A stretch of 64,000 nucleotides of DNA from Bog-257 sp963846715 (GTDB lineage Bacteria; Acidobacteriota; Terriglobia; Terriglobales; Acidobacteriaceae): contig CAWJXA010000002.1 in assembly GCA_963846715.1 (NCBI GenBank), positions 875,619 through 939,618 on the forward strand, in the 5' to 3' direction. Position 1 is the stretch's first letter. The number at the start of each line of letters is the position of its first letter. A model generated the notes under the pieces. That model did no database searches and had not been told where the DNA came from. It was given only the letters and a program-made list of their open reading frames with translations. The translations under genes were made by a program, and so were the position numbers. This document shows positions 9,445 to 18,073 of this stretch, piece by piece.

Positions 9445-9992
9445 TGGCGGCCAGCGTGGCAAATGCATTGCGGATCGATCCGGTCCTGAGTTTCAATTTC
9501 GTGATCAAGCTGCTCGACAGCAGCAGCTCGCTAGCTCTCGGCTCCATCGCGAGTGGCATTGGAAACGCCCTCGTCGGCGGTTTCAGCGAGTGTTCCGGCC
9601 TGGAGATGTCGCTCGAGGTGGAGGAATACCGCGAAGGCGCACGCAACAGCGAGGTGCTGCAATTCCCCACGCGCATCAAGTGGTCGAAGATGACCCTGAA
9701 GAGCGGCATCGCCGTCAGCACCGATCTTTGGGACTGGCACTACAGCTTCGTCGAAGGCAAGGGCAAGCGCCGCGACGGCCTGGTGATTCTGCTCAACAAC
9801 CTGCATGTCCCGAATAACATTTGGTATTTCCGCCGCGGGCTGCCGGTTCGCTACACCGTCTCCCCCTTGAACGCCACACAGAACAGCGTCGCGGTCGAGT
9901 CGTTGGAAATTGCCCACGAAGGAATTTTTCAGTTACCAGGAATTGGCATCGGTGGCGCAGCCGTATCGAGCGCCGCGGCCGCGGCGGTGTGA
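9444..9992 (+). CDS. Inner tube protein 2 (Pvc5-like)
   Basis: A 182-residue paralogue of the first tube protein, with RIDPVLSFNFVIKLLDSS at the start, GGFSECSGLEMSLEVEEYREG, STDLWDWHYSFVEGKGKRRDG and a final SVAVESLEIAHEGI strand. It is longer than tube 1 by an insertion near residue 30 and an alanine-rich tail. In Afp and PVC the equivalent paralogue forms the tube rings next to the baseplate. It is translationally coupled to sheath 2 by a one-base overlap. Confidence 0.9.
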   Translation: MAASVANALRIDPVLSFNFVIKLLDSSSSLALGSIASGIGNALVGGFSECSGLEMSLEVEEYREGARNSEVLQFPTRIKWSKMTLKSGIAVSTDLWDWHYSFVEGKGKRRDGLVILLNNLHVPNNIWYFRRGLPVRYTVSPLNATQNSVAVESLEIAHEGIFQLPGIGIGGAAVSSAAAAAV

Positions 9993-9995
9993 TCT

Positions 9996-10199
9996 ATGGC
10001 ATGGGACGTCAATGTCGATCAGTTCGTTAGTCAGGTTCACCCCTACAATGGCGACTCGGTCTTGTCGGACAAGACGATGGACAAAATTGTCGGCGCCGTA
10101 CTCGAGGCAGTGCAGATGAAAGAGCGGCACCAGGAACGGGTACAGGCCGAGCGCAAAGTCAAGGGCGGAGTCTACGCCGAGCAGGAAGGGGGAGACTAG
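9996..10199 (+). CDS. Small eCIS protein at the Pvc6 position
   Basis: A 67-residue protein placed between tube 2 and the LysM baseplate protein, exactly where small Pvc6/Afp6 proteins lie. The C-terminal half is a charged helix (MKERHQERVQAERKVKG). There are 3 bases between the tube 2 stop and this start, and 3 bases to the next gene. Sequence similarity to known Pvc6 proteins cannot be judged by eye, so the assignment is positional. Confidence 0.65.
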   Translation: MAWDVNVDQFVSQVHPYNGDSVLSDKTMDKIVGAVLEAVQMKERHQERVQAERKVKGGVYAEQEGGD

Positions 10200-10202
10200 T
10201 CG

Positions 10203-10895
10203 ATGCTACCTCTACAACAAGCGCGTCTGCACGTGGAATGGAGCAAGAATCCGGAGGACATTGACTTCAAGTTCAATCCCACCGAGATCTCGTTCAGTAA
10301 AGGTGTGCAGATCGCTGAGATCGTGATTCCGGGGCTGGACTCTCCGCTTCTGCAATTCGTCCGCGGCCAGGATGAAACCCTGACCATGGATTTGTTCTTC
10401 GACAGCACGGAAGATGGAACCGGCGTCGGCGCCACCAGCGTGACCAAGTGGACCGACAAGATCTATTCCCTGGTCAAGATCGATCCCAATCGCCACGCGC
10501 CGCCGATCTGCACGTTTCAGTGGAATACCAAGTTTCCCGGCTGCAACGCTGCCAACCAGCTCGGCAACCAGAAACGCGAGAAATTCCGGTGCTTGGTGGA
10601 GAGCGTGCGCCACAAGTACACGTTGTTCAGCCCGGAGGGGATTCCGCTGCGTGCAACCGTCAGCGTCACTTTCCGGGAATACAAGACCATCGATAAACAA
10701 TTTGACGAACTCAATCTGAATTCTCCCGACCGCACTCAGGTTCACATCCTGCAGCAGGGAGAAACGTTGTCGAGCGTGGCCGGCGTTCATTATGACCGGC
10801 CCAGTGACTGGCGGCTGATCGCGCAGCAAAACTCGATTGAAGATCCGCGCCGCATTGATCCGGGAGCGTTTCTAACTGTTCCACCAGAACCGTAA
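10203..10895 (+). CDS. Pvc7-like baseplate protein with LysM domain
   Basis: A 230-residue protein. Residues 1-165 match the CIS tube-associated N-terminal domain (FKFNPTEISFSKG, DETLTMDLFFDST, YSLVKIDPNRHAPPICTFQW). Residues 179-229 are a LysM domain (VHILQQGETLSSVAGVHYD, then WRLIAQQN and IDPGAFLTVP). Pvc7/Afp7 and T4 gp53 have the same arrangement; the LysM there ties the baseplate hub to the surrounding wedge rather than binding cell wall. An AGGGGGA ribosome site stands before the ATG. Confidence 0.9.
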   Translation: MLPLQQARLHVEWSKNPEDIDFKFNPTEISFSKGVQIAEIVIPGLDSPLLQFVRGQDETLTMDLFFDSTEDGTGVGATSVTKWTDKIYSLVKIDPNRHAPPICTFQWNTKFPGCNAANQLGNQKREKFRCLVESVRHKYTLFSPEGIPLRATVSVTFREYKTIDKQFDELNLNSPDRTQVHILQQGETLSSVAGVHYDRPSDWRLIAQQNSIEDPRRIDPGAFLTVPPEP

Positions 10896-10922
10896 AAAGG
10901 ACGAAGTTGTAGAGGACGAACT

Positions 10923-12128
10923 ATGCAGCTTGTAACCCTGGCCCAGGAGTCGCAGAACCAGCGCGGATTTTACGTGCCGCAGTTCGCCGTCAAAATACAG
11001 AATGCCGGCCTGCCGCGCGACGTGCTGCGCGACGTCATCCAGGTCACGTATTCCGACAGTCTGAAAGAGATCGATGGATTCGAGCTAATTGTGAACAACT
11101 GGGACACGGTCACCCGCAGATTCAAATACGTAGGATCGGAAACTGCCGCCGATCTAAAAAGTCAAACCGGCCCCTACCACTTATTCGATCCCAGCAGGAA
11201 ACCGGTCACCCTGGAGCTTGGCTACCTGGACGAGCTTCAGATCATGACCGTCGCGAACTTCACTACTCTGGAACCCAGCTTCCCCAGCAGCGGCGGCCCG
11301 ACGCTCACAGTGCGAGGACTTAACGTTCTGCACCGTCTGCGCACCACGCCACACACCCGTTCGTGGAGCGGCAAGAAGGACAGCGAGATCGCCGAAAACA
11401 TGGCGACCCTGACCGACAAGACCACCGGCCAGAAGCTTTTCCCCATTCCCATTGTGACCGACGATAACGCCAAGTCGCAGGAACCGACGATCGACTACAT
11501 CGCCCAGAACAACCAGCACGACATCGACTTCCTGCTCCAGCGTGCACGCATTCGGGGTTACGTGGTCGTCCTGCAGCAATCGGATAAGTCTCCCAGCGGT
11601 CAGCAGCTCTATTTCGGTCCATCGCAAAACTCAGGATCTCGCGATGTGACCTTCCAATTGGAATGGGGAAAGTCGCTGGTTGAATTTCATCCCACGCTGA
11701 CCACGGCGAATCAGGTCAAGTCGGTCACCGTGCACGGCTGGAATCGAAATACCAAGAAGCCCATCGTCGAAACCGCCACGCTCGACGACCCTCGACTCAA
11801 CCGCAACAAGGATCTCGACGACCTTGTGCAGAAAAACGATCCGCGCGACGCAAAAGTCGTGAAGGAGCCGGTATTCAGCACCAAGCAGGCCAAGGACCGG
11901 GCTTTCAGCATCCTTTCCGACTGCCAGAAAAAAATAGTGCAGGCCAGTGTCACCACGGTCGGCCTTCCCGATCTCCGGGCGGGACGGCAGGTGCTCATCA
12001 AGGGAGTGGGTGCGCGTTTCAGCGGGCTGTATTTCGTTACCGACACCACCCACACCATCGGTAGCAATGGTTACTTAACAAAGTTCAACGCACGCCGTGA
12101 AGACAACGGCTCGGCCACAAAGCAATGA
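10923..12128 (+). CDS. Baseplate hub protein (phage late control gpD-like)
   Basis: A 401-residue hub protein of the gpD/T4 gp27 type. Visible features are VIQVTYSDSLKEIDGFEL near residue 40, the gpD-like segment DYIAQNNQHDIDFLLQRAR near residue 200, and a C-terminal half with VTVHGWNRNTKKP, LPDLRAGRQVLIKGVG and FSGLYFVTDTTHTI. In Afp8/Pvc8 the hub and the spike OB domain are one VgrG-like polypeptide. Here the hub ends and the spike gene starts in an ATGA overlap, so the two are separate but made together. Confidence 0.9.
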   Translation: MQLVTLAQESQNQRGFYVPQFAVKIQNAGLPRDVLRDVIQVTYSDSLKEIDGFELIVNNWDTVTRRFKYVGSETAADLKSQTGPYHLFDPSRKPVTLELGYLDELQIMTVANFTTLEPSFPSSGGPTLTVRGLNVLHRLRTTPHTRSWSGKKDSEIAENMATLTDKTTGQKLFPIPIVTDDNAKSQEPTIDYIAQNNQHDIDFLLQRARIRGYVVVLQQSDKSPSGQQLYFGPSQNSGSRDVTFQLEWGKSLVEFHPTLTTANQVKSVTVHGWNRNTKKPIVETATLDDPRLNRNKDLDDLVQKNDPRDAKVVKEPVFSTKQAKDRAFSILSDCQKKIVQASVTTVGLPDLRAGRQVLIKGVGARFSGLYFVTDTTHTIGSNGYLTKFNARREDNGSATKQ

Positions 12129-12700
12129 ATGACATTCCTGGGGTCATTACCGGCGTTGTCAAAAGCCTCGACGATCCGCAAGGTCAGGGACGCATCGAGC
12201 TGGAATTTCGCGGCTTGCCCGACACTCCGGCGAGCGGATGGGCGCCCATCGCCGTTCCTCTCGCCGGCAAGAGCCGCGGCATGTACTTCATGCCCGAATT
12301 GGAGGACGAGGTGCTCGTCGCCTTCGAGCGCGGCGACTTCGATCATCCTTACGTGATCGGCTACTTGTGGAACGGCGTCGACACTCCGCCGGAAACCGAC
12401 CCCGAGAACCGGATCATTTTCACTCCCGGGAAACATACGCTTCGCTTCGAGGACAAGAACAAGAAGATTATCTTGCAGTCTGCCGGCGGCCACTCCCTGG
12501 TCATCGACGATGACGCCAAGACGGTGACTCTGCAAAGCAAAGGCGAACACGAACTCATCATCGACGATGATGCCAACACCCTGACCCTGCAGACCAAAGG
12601 CGGTCAGAGCATCACACTGGACGACAACGCGAGCTCCATCACTCTGTCTGGGGGACAACGCCAGATCGAGATGAGTGACGGCACGGTGAAATTTACGTGA
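12125..12700 (+). CDS. Central spike protein (gpV-like OB fold plus repeat beta-helix)
   Basis: A 191-residue protein. Residues 1-95 are a gpV/VgrG-type OB fold (VITGVVKSLDDPQGQGRIE, GWAPIAVPLAGKSRGMYFMPE, DEVLVAFERGDFDHPYVIG). Residues about 105-190 are three to four units of a 19-residue repeat with core xLxLQSKGxHxLxIDDDA, which would wind into a triangular beta-helix needle. A trimer would stand on the hub and carry the PAAR-like tip encoded next. The four-base overlap with the hub gene supports joint assembly. Confidence 0.9.
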   Translation: MNDIPGVITGVVKSLDDPQGQGRIELEFRGLPDTPASGWAPIAVPLAGKSRGMYFMPELEDEVLVAFERGDFDHPYVIGYLWNGVDTPPETDPENRIIFTPGKHTLRFEDKNKKIILQSAGGHSLVIDDDAKTVTLQSKGEHELIIDDDANTLTLQTKGGQSITLDDNASSITLSGGQRQIEMSDGTVKFT

Positions 12701-12710
12701 AAGCGGAAGC

Positions 12711-13430
12711 ATGCCACAGGTCCTGACCACAAACGCGCAAGTCTCGTGCCCTCACGGCGGCGTAGGGACCACCTTGAACACCAGCACGCACTGGTCGATC
12801 AACGGTGGCTACGTCGCGCTCGATGGCGACACCGGCACCCTCTCCTGCATTTTCACTCCCCCCTGCGCCAGTTACGTCCTGCAATCGATGGGGCTGAACG
12901 CGGTGCAAATGGACGGACGCAAAGTGATGCTGGTCACCGATTTCACCAAGAGTGTGACCGGCCTGCCACTGTTGATCTCGGAAATTCACAAAATCGTGGA
13001 CGGCACTATTCCCGCGCCCCTGCCTGTGGGACAGCCTGCACCTCCGCCGCCGCCCGCGATGGCCGACACAACCACGCCCGTCGTGGAGATCACCGTGCCA
13101 CCGCTGGACTTTAGCTTGTCGGTCACGCCGCCGGTTCCGGTGACTGCCACGTTCACGCTGTCGGCGACTTATCCATTGCGGTGGATCATAGCGCTGATCC
13201 ACGAACCTCTTCCCGGGGGCAACGAGGACCTCACCGGCGGAATCCCGGGCATGGCGATTGTTTCTCCCCCCGGCGGAAGCTGGGATTCACCCACCCTCAC
13301 CATCAACGTGACGCTGCAGGGCGAGTATGTGGCTACATTCTCCCTGGGCAAACACGATCTCTATCTCACCGGTATTACGCAGCGGGGACTCTCCGCTTAC
13401 GCCCAGGCTTCATTCCAGGTGACGCCATGA
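12711..13430 (+). CDS. PAAR-like spike tip with C-terminal Ig-like extension
   Basis: A 239-residue protein. Residues 1-95 follow the PAAR-like (DUF4280, Afp10/Pvc10) pattern: QVSCPHGGVGT at the start, a beta-roll with INGGYVALDGDTGTLSC, then FTPPCASYVLQS with paired cysteines, and MDGRKVMLVTDF. A proline-rich linker (about 103-120) leads to a C-terminal beta-sandwich-like domain (about 125-239) with TFTLSATYPLRWIIALI and GEYVATFSLGKHDLYLTG strands. The tip sharpens the needle; extensions on PAAR proteins can be cargo or adaptors. Its stop overlaps the gp25 start (ATGA). Confidence 0.8.
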   Translation: MPQVLTTNAQVSCPHGGVGTTLNTSTHWSINGGYVALDGDTGTLSCIFTPPCASYVLQSMGLNAVQMDGRKVMLVTDFTKSVTGLPLLISEIHKIVDGTIPAPLPVGQPAPPPPPAMADTTTPVVEITVPPLDFSLSVTPPVPVTATFTLSATYPLRWIIALIHEPLPGGNEDLTGGIPGMAIVSPPGGSWDSPTLTINVTLQGEYVATFSLGKHDLYLTGITQRGLSAYAQASFQVTP

Positions 13431-13840
13431 ACACGCTGACCGACAGAACGCGAGCCTTTCTCGGCATCGGCTGGAAGTTCCCGCTTCAGGTCACGGCTGG
13501 CGGAAACATCGCCCAGTCGAGCTACGAGCAGCGCGTGCAGGAGTCCATTTACCTGATCCTGACCACCGCGAAAGGCGAGCGTGTCATGCTGCCGGAGTTC
13601 GGCTGCGGTATTCACGACCTCGTGTTCGCTCCGAACAATCCGCAAACCCTGAGCGCCGTAGTGCAGGAAGTCCGGGATGCTCTGGTGAGCTACGAACGGC
13701 GCATCGACGTGCTCGACGTCGCCACGGAAACCGCCCCCGGTCAGCCGAACCTGCTTTTGATTCGCGTCGATTACCGTATTCGCGCTAACAACGCTCTGGG
13801 GAACCTGGTCTATCCCTTCTACATAACGGAAGGTTCTTGA
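13427..13840 (+). CDS. gp25-like baseplate wedge protein (Pvc9)
   Basis: A 137-residue protein when started at the ATG at 13427, which overlaps the previous stop by four bases; the frame stays open further upstream but only as a shadow of that gene. It has the gp25 hallmarks FLGIGWKFPLQV, EQRVQESIYLILTT, GERVMLPEFGCGIHDLVF and a closing IRVDYRIRANN strand. gp25 proteins nucleate sheath assembly at the baseplate and are among the most conserved parts of contractile systems. Confidence 0.93.
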   Translation: MNTLTDRTRAFLGIGWKFPLQVTAGGNIAQSSYEQRVQESIYLILTTAKGERVMLPEFGCGIHDLVFAPNNPQTLSAVVQEVRDALVSYERRIDVLDVATETAPGQPNLLLIRVDYRIRANNALGNLVYPFYITEGS

Positions 13841-13843
13841 TTC

Positions 13844-15799
13844 ATGCCGCTCGATACTTATATCCCTGTCATCGACAACCGTCAGTACGACGACATCGTG
13901 GCGGAAGCGCGCACTCGCATCGAGCGCTACACACCGGAATGGACCGACGTCAACGATAACGAACCCGGCATGGCCATGGTCCAGCTTCTGGCCTGGATGA
14001 CCGATCTGCTCATCTACCGCCTCGGGTTTGTCCCCGATCTGAATTACCTGAAGTTTCTGGAGCTCATTGGAATCGAACTCAATCCCGCGCAGCCCGCTAC
14101 CGCGGAGATCAGCTTCCCGGTGGTCGCAACCACCCCCACACCCTACGTGATCGTGCCCTTGCACACGCAGGTTTCGGCGCAGTCTTCGGATGGCACGACT
14201 CCGGTGGTTTTTGAAACCGAACGCGCCCTCTACGCGCTCACCGCGCCGCTGGCAGCGGTTCAGGTTTTCGATGGATACGTTTTCACCGACAACACTAATC
14301 CCAACACGCTCCTGCAACCCGGTTATCAACCCTTCGGAGCAGCCGCGCCCGTCGGGTCCGCCCTCATGCTGGGCTTTCTGTATCCCGGCCCGTTTCCGCA
14401 GGTGGAAGTCAATCTCGCGCTGTTCACGCCCAACACACAGCCCTCCGTGGCTATGATGACCTGCGGCCTGCCCGATACGCAGGCCTTTCCCTCCGCTCAA
14501 CTTGTGTGGGAGTACTGGTCGGGCAGCGAATGGGATCCGCTCACGTTGCTAAAGGACGAGACCGTCGCCCTCCAACGAACCGGGCACGTCTACCTCAAGA
14601 CTCCCGCCACGGGCCTGATGCAGCCCGGCATGTTCGGCAAGATCACAACGAATCTGTACTGGATTCGCGCCCGGATCGCCGGCGGATCCTACGAACAGCG
14701 GCCACGCATTCTCACGATTCGCACCAACACAGTCACCGCCACGCAGGCACAGACCGTGACGGCGGAAGTTCTTGGCGGCAGTGACGGCAGTCCCAATCAA
14801 ACATTCACGCTCGTCAATACGCCTGTCCTTGCCGGGACTTTGCAATTGCAGGTGAACGAAACCGGCACGGACTTCGAACCCTGGACGGAGGTCACTGATT
14901 TCTTAGGCTCAGACTCCAATGCTCAGGTCTACGTCCTCGACCGCTCGACCGGAGTGATTCGGTTTGGCGACGGAGTCCAGGGCGCCATCCCGCTCGCCAA
15001 CATCGACAATGCCACCGCCAACATCGTTGCCCAAACGTATCGTTACGGCGGGGGACTCGCGGGCAACGTCGCAGCCGGGTCCCTCACCGCGATGCAAACA
15101 TCGGTGACCGGCGTTGACGAAAGCAAAGTTACGAATCTCTACCCCGCATCGGGAGGCAGCGACGAAGAAAGCCTTGACGATGCCAAGCAGCGCGCACCTC
15201 AGGTATTGAAGACCCGCTGCCGCGCGGTCACCGCCGACGACTTTCAGACTCTGGCCCGGCAGGCCGCCAACATCGCGCGCGCCAACACGATTCCACTGGC
15301 CAATCCTGCGTTTCCCGGAGTGACGGTTCCGGGATCGATCACGGTCGTCGTCGTCCCCAACACGCCCGATCCCGCGCCCATGCCCACGGCGGCCACGTTG
15401 CGCACAGTTTGCGCTTATCTCAATCAGCGGCGGTTGCTCACGGCGGAACTGTATGTCGTGCCGCCCACGTACCAGAAAGTTCAGATTCAGGCTTCCGTCA
15501 TCGCGCAGGATTCCGCCGACCTGGCCGAAGTCACGACGGCCATTACTAACACCTTGCTTACGTATCTCCATCCCCTTACCGGCGGTGACGATGGCTTGGG
15601 ATGGCCGTTCGGCGGCCCCATTTACTACTCGGCTCTGTTTCAGCAGATATTCAGCACGCCCGGCGTGCAGCGGGTGGAGAGCGTCGTCATCAATCTCGAC
15701 GGGACCGCATATCCGCCGTGTCAGGACGTATCGATCATCGCAGGAGCGCTCGTGTATTCCACCGACCACCAAGTGCAGGTGAATTATTCGTTCGATTAG
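13844..15799 (+). CDS. Baseplate J-like wedge protein (Pvc11/gp6)
   Basis: A 651-residue baseplate protein. It opens with IDNRQYDDIVAEARTRIERYTPEWTDVNDNEPGM-type sequence, has LLAWMTDLLIYRLGFVPD near residue 50, and contains the gpJ signature RFGDGVQGAIP, then ESLDDAKQRAPQVLKTRCRAVTADDFQTLARQA near residue 440. The C-terminus (GPIYYSALFQQIFSTPGVQRV) also fits. The family forms the wedges that connect hub to sheath. It starts 3 bases after gp25, an order kept across Afp and PVC clusters. Confidence 0.93.
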   Translation: MPLDTYIPVIDNRQYDDIVAEARTRIERYTPEWTDVNDNEPGMAMVQLLAWMTDLLIYRLGFVPDLNYLKFLELIGIELNPAQPATAEISFPVVATTPTPYVIVPLHTQVSAQSSDGTTPVVFETERALYALTAPLAAVQVFDGYVFTDNTNPNTLLQPGYQPFGAAAPVGSALMLGFLYPGPFPQVEVNLALFTPNTQPSVAMMTCGLPDTQAFPSAQLVWEYWSGSEWDPLTLLKDETVALQRTGHVYLKTPATGLMQPGMFGKITTNLYWIRARIAGGSYEQRPRILTIRTNTVTATQAQTVTAEVLGGSDGSPNQTFTLVNTPVLAGTLQLQVNETGTDFEPWTEVTDFLGSDSNAQVYVLDRSTGVIRFGDGVQGAIPLANIDNATANIVAQTYRYGGGLAGNVAAGSLTAMQTSVTGVDESKVTNLYPASGGSDEESLDDAKQRAPQVLKTRCRAVTADDFQTLARQAANIARANTIPLANPAFPGVTVPGSITVVVVPNTPDPAPMPTAATLRTVCAYLNQRRLLTAELYVVPPTYQKVQIQASVIAQDSADLAEVTTAITNTLLTYLHPLTGGDDGLGWPFGGPIYYSALFQQIFSTPGVQRVESVVINLDGTAYPPCQDVSIIAGALVYSTDHQVQVNYSFD

Positions 15800-15809
15800 G
15801 GACTGAAAA

Positions 15810-17999
15810 ATGCTTTCCAGCATCGCATCCATGTTGCCGCGTATTCCCGCTCCACCCCACGATCCCAAGTGGTGGCTGCTGAACGGGAAGGTCGGCTGGC
15901 GTCCCGCGTCGCCCGCAAGCAGCGCGATGCTGAACGTGGAAGTCACTCCCGACAACGGCACGCTGACGCTTCAACCAATTCCTGGAGCGTCACGCTCAGC
16001 GATGGAACCGAGCGGCAGTTTCGGCGGCGTCGTTCCGCCCGCCAACGTCGCACTTGGCCCCGAATGCGGCATTTTCCTGCTCGACACCTTCAAGGCGCAG
16101 CTGAAGCGATTCGATCCGTGCACCTGCTCATGTCAAACCGTGCCATGTTTCGGCGGAGTCGGCTCCGAGCCGCGGCAGTTGAACAATCCCCACGGCATCG
16201 CCATTCGCGGCGGCAATCTTTACGTCTGTGATACCGGCAATCATCGCGCCAGCGTCTTCTCGCTGCACGGATTCCTTCTGCGCGATTTCTGGACCGTACC
16301 CGCCGCCAATCTCGCGCAAACTTGGGAGCCCTACGATCTCGCCTTCGATCGCAGGGGCAGGGCCTACGTCACCGATCCTGCGAACGGATGCATTCACCGC
16401 TTCGCCGCATCCGGCATTTGGGAGAAATCTTTCTCCGGCTTCGGCGTCGTCACATTCATCGCCATCGATCGGCAAGACCGGATCTACGTCGTGGTGCAGG
16501 GAGAGAGTGAGGCTCGCATCGTCGATACTCATGGCAATAGTCTCGGAACAGTCGGCGATCCCGCCGGACTCTTCGCCTCGTTTCCGCCACTCCAATTTTC
16601 AGTCGACGGCGCCGGCAATCTGAATCTGGGCGCCCTCTGTGCCTGCGTTCCCAGCACCGGCATCTTCGATCCCAGCGGCGCCGAGCTTCCCGTCGCGCCG
16701 GTGATTCCTCCCATTACCTATCCTGCAAGCGGCACCTTCATCACCGTGGGGCTCGACAGCAAGTTCTACCGCTGCCAGTGGCACCGCATCGTTCTTCGCG
16801 GATGCGTGCCCGAAGGCGCCAGTGTCGTGGTCTCGACCTACACTTCCGAAGCGCAGCGCACGCGGGACGAAATTCCCGATGCCGACTGGCTCACCAACCA
16901 GCAAGTCGTCAATCTGCAGAACAAAGAATGGGACTGCCTTGTGATGAGCGGCCCCGGCCGCTATCTCTGGCTACAGCTGCAACTCTCCTCCAACGGCATT
17001 TCGACTCCGTGCCTCGAATGGGTTAAGGTCGAATTTCCCCGCATCAGTCTGCGGCGATATCTGCCCGCCGCGTTCGGCGAGGATCCAAAAGGGACGCAGT
17101 TTACCGACCGCTTCCTGAGCATTTTCGACACGACCTTGCGCAGCGTCGAAAAAGAAATCGATAACCAGGCGCGCAACTTCGATCCTCTTTCCGCGCCCTC
17201 CACCAAGCCCAAAGGCGCGGCGGTCGACTTCCTCACCTGGCTGGCCTCGTGGGTCAGCGTGAGTCTCGATCGCCAGTTGCCCGAGAAAACGCGCCGCAAT
17301 CTGCTGAAGAAAGCTCCGTCACTTTATTCGATCCGCGGCACGCGCTACGGCCTCTGGCAGCAGCTGCTCCTGCTACTCGGCGTAGGCTCCGATACCTGCT
17401 GCTGCCCCAACGATCAGCCACGGCAGCGTTGCCGCTGCACGCCGCTCAATTGCAGTCCGCCGGAGCAGAAGCCCTGCGCCTGGCAGCCTCCACCTCTGAT
17501 CCTGGAGCACTTCCAGTTGCGCCGCTGGCTGTTCGTCGGCACCGGCCGCCTCTCGGACGATGCTGTCCTCTGGGGCAAGCGCATCGTTGATCGCAGCCAG
17601 CTGAACGCCAACGCGCAGGTGTCAGTATCGAAATTGATTTCAACCCAGGATCCCTTGCGCGACCCTTTTTATGTCTATGCCCACAAATTTTCCGTGTTCG
17701 TTCCAGCCGCTTGCGGCAAGTCGCAGCTGCAGAAGCGGTCGCTGATGAATCTGCTGAACTCCGAGAAGCCGGCTCACACCCAGTACCAACTTGAATTTGT
17801 CGAACCCCGCTTCCGTATCGGATTTCAATCCATGATCGGCCTCGATAGCGTCGTCGGCCGCTATCCCGAGGGCGTCACGTTGAATACGTCCGAACTCGGC
17901 TCCGGAACTTTATTGACCAGCGCGCCGAACGCCCGCGCCGGGCCGTCCTTGTCGGTTGGAAATCAGGCGCGCATCGGCTCCACGACGCGATTGGATTGA
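15810..17999 (+). CDS. gpI-like baseplate protein (Pvc12) with N-terminal NHL-type propeller
   Basis: A 729-residue protein. Residues about 60-270 contain NHL-like blades (LNNPHGIAIRGGNLYVCDTGNHRASVF, YDLAFDRRGRAYVTDPAN and FIAIDRQDRIYVV type sequences). A galactose-binding-like segment follows. Residues about 410-520 are the phage tail protein I domain (RRYLPAAFGEDPKGTQF, FLSIFDTTLRSVEKEID, YSIRGTRYGLWQQLLLLLG). A cysteine-rich stretch (DTCCCPN to NCSPPEQKPC) and a wedge-like C-terminus close it. gpI proteins link wedge and fibres. The fused propeller is probably a surface or ligand-binding addition (inference). Confidence 0.82.
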   Translation: MLSSIASMLPRIPAPPHDPKWWLLNGKVGWRPASPASSAMLNVEVTPDNGTLTLQPIPGASRSAMEPSGSFGGVVPPANVALGPECGIFLLDTFKAQLKRFDPCTCSCQTVPCFGGVGSEPRQLNNPHGIAIRGGNLYVCDTGNHRASVFSLHGFLLRDFWTVPAANLAQTWEPYDLAFDRRGRAYVTDPANGCIHRFAASGIWEKSFSGFGVVTFIAIDRQDRIYVVVQGESEARIVDTHGNSLGTVGDPAGLFASFPPLQFSVDGAGNLNLGALCACVPSTGIFDPSGAELPVAPVIPPITYPASGTFITVGLDSKFYRCQWHRIVLRGCVPEGASVVVSTYTSEAQRTRDEIPDADWLTNQQVVNLQNKEWDCLVMSGPGRYLWLQLQLSSNGISTPCLEWVKVEFPRISLRRYLPAAFGEDPKGTQFTDRFLSIFDTTLRSVEKEIDNQARNFDPLSAPSTKPKGAAVDFLTWLASWVSVSLDRQLPEKTRRNLLKKAPSLYSIRGTRYGLWQQLLLLLGVGSDTCCCPNDQPRQRCRCTPLNCSPPEQKPCAWQPPPLILEHFQLRRWLFVGTGRLSDDAVLWGKRIVDRSQLNANAQVSVSKLISTQDPLRDPFYVYAHKFSVFVPAACGKSQLQKRSLMNLLNSEKPAHTQYQLEFVEPRFRIGFQSMIGLDSVVGRYPEGVTLNTSELGSGTLLTSAPNARAGPSLSVGNQARIGSTTRLD

Positions 18000-18073
18000 A
18001 CAGCAACGGTTTAAGGAACGACGAACAGGAATGACTGAACCGGATTGATCGACAGGAATTTGCGGAGACGCCA

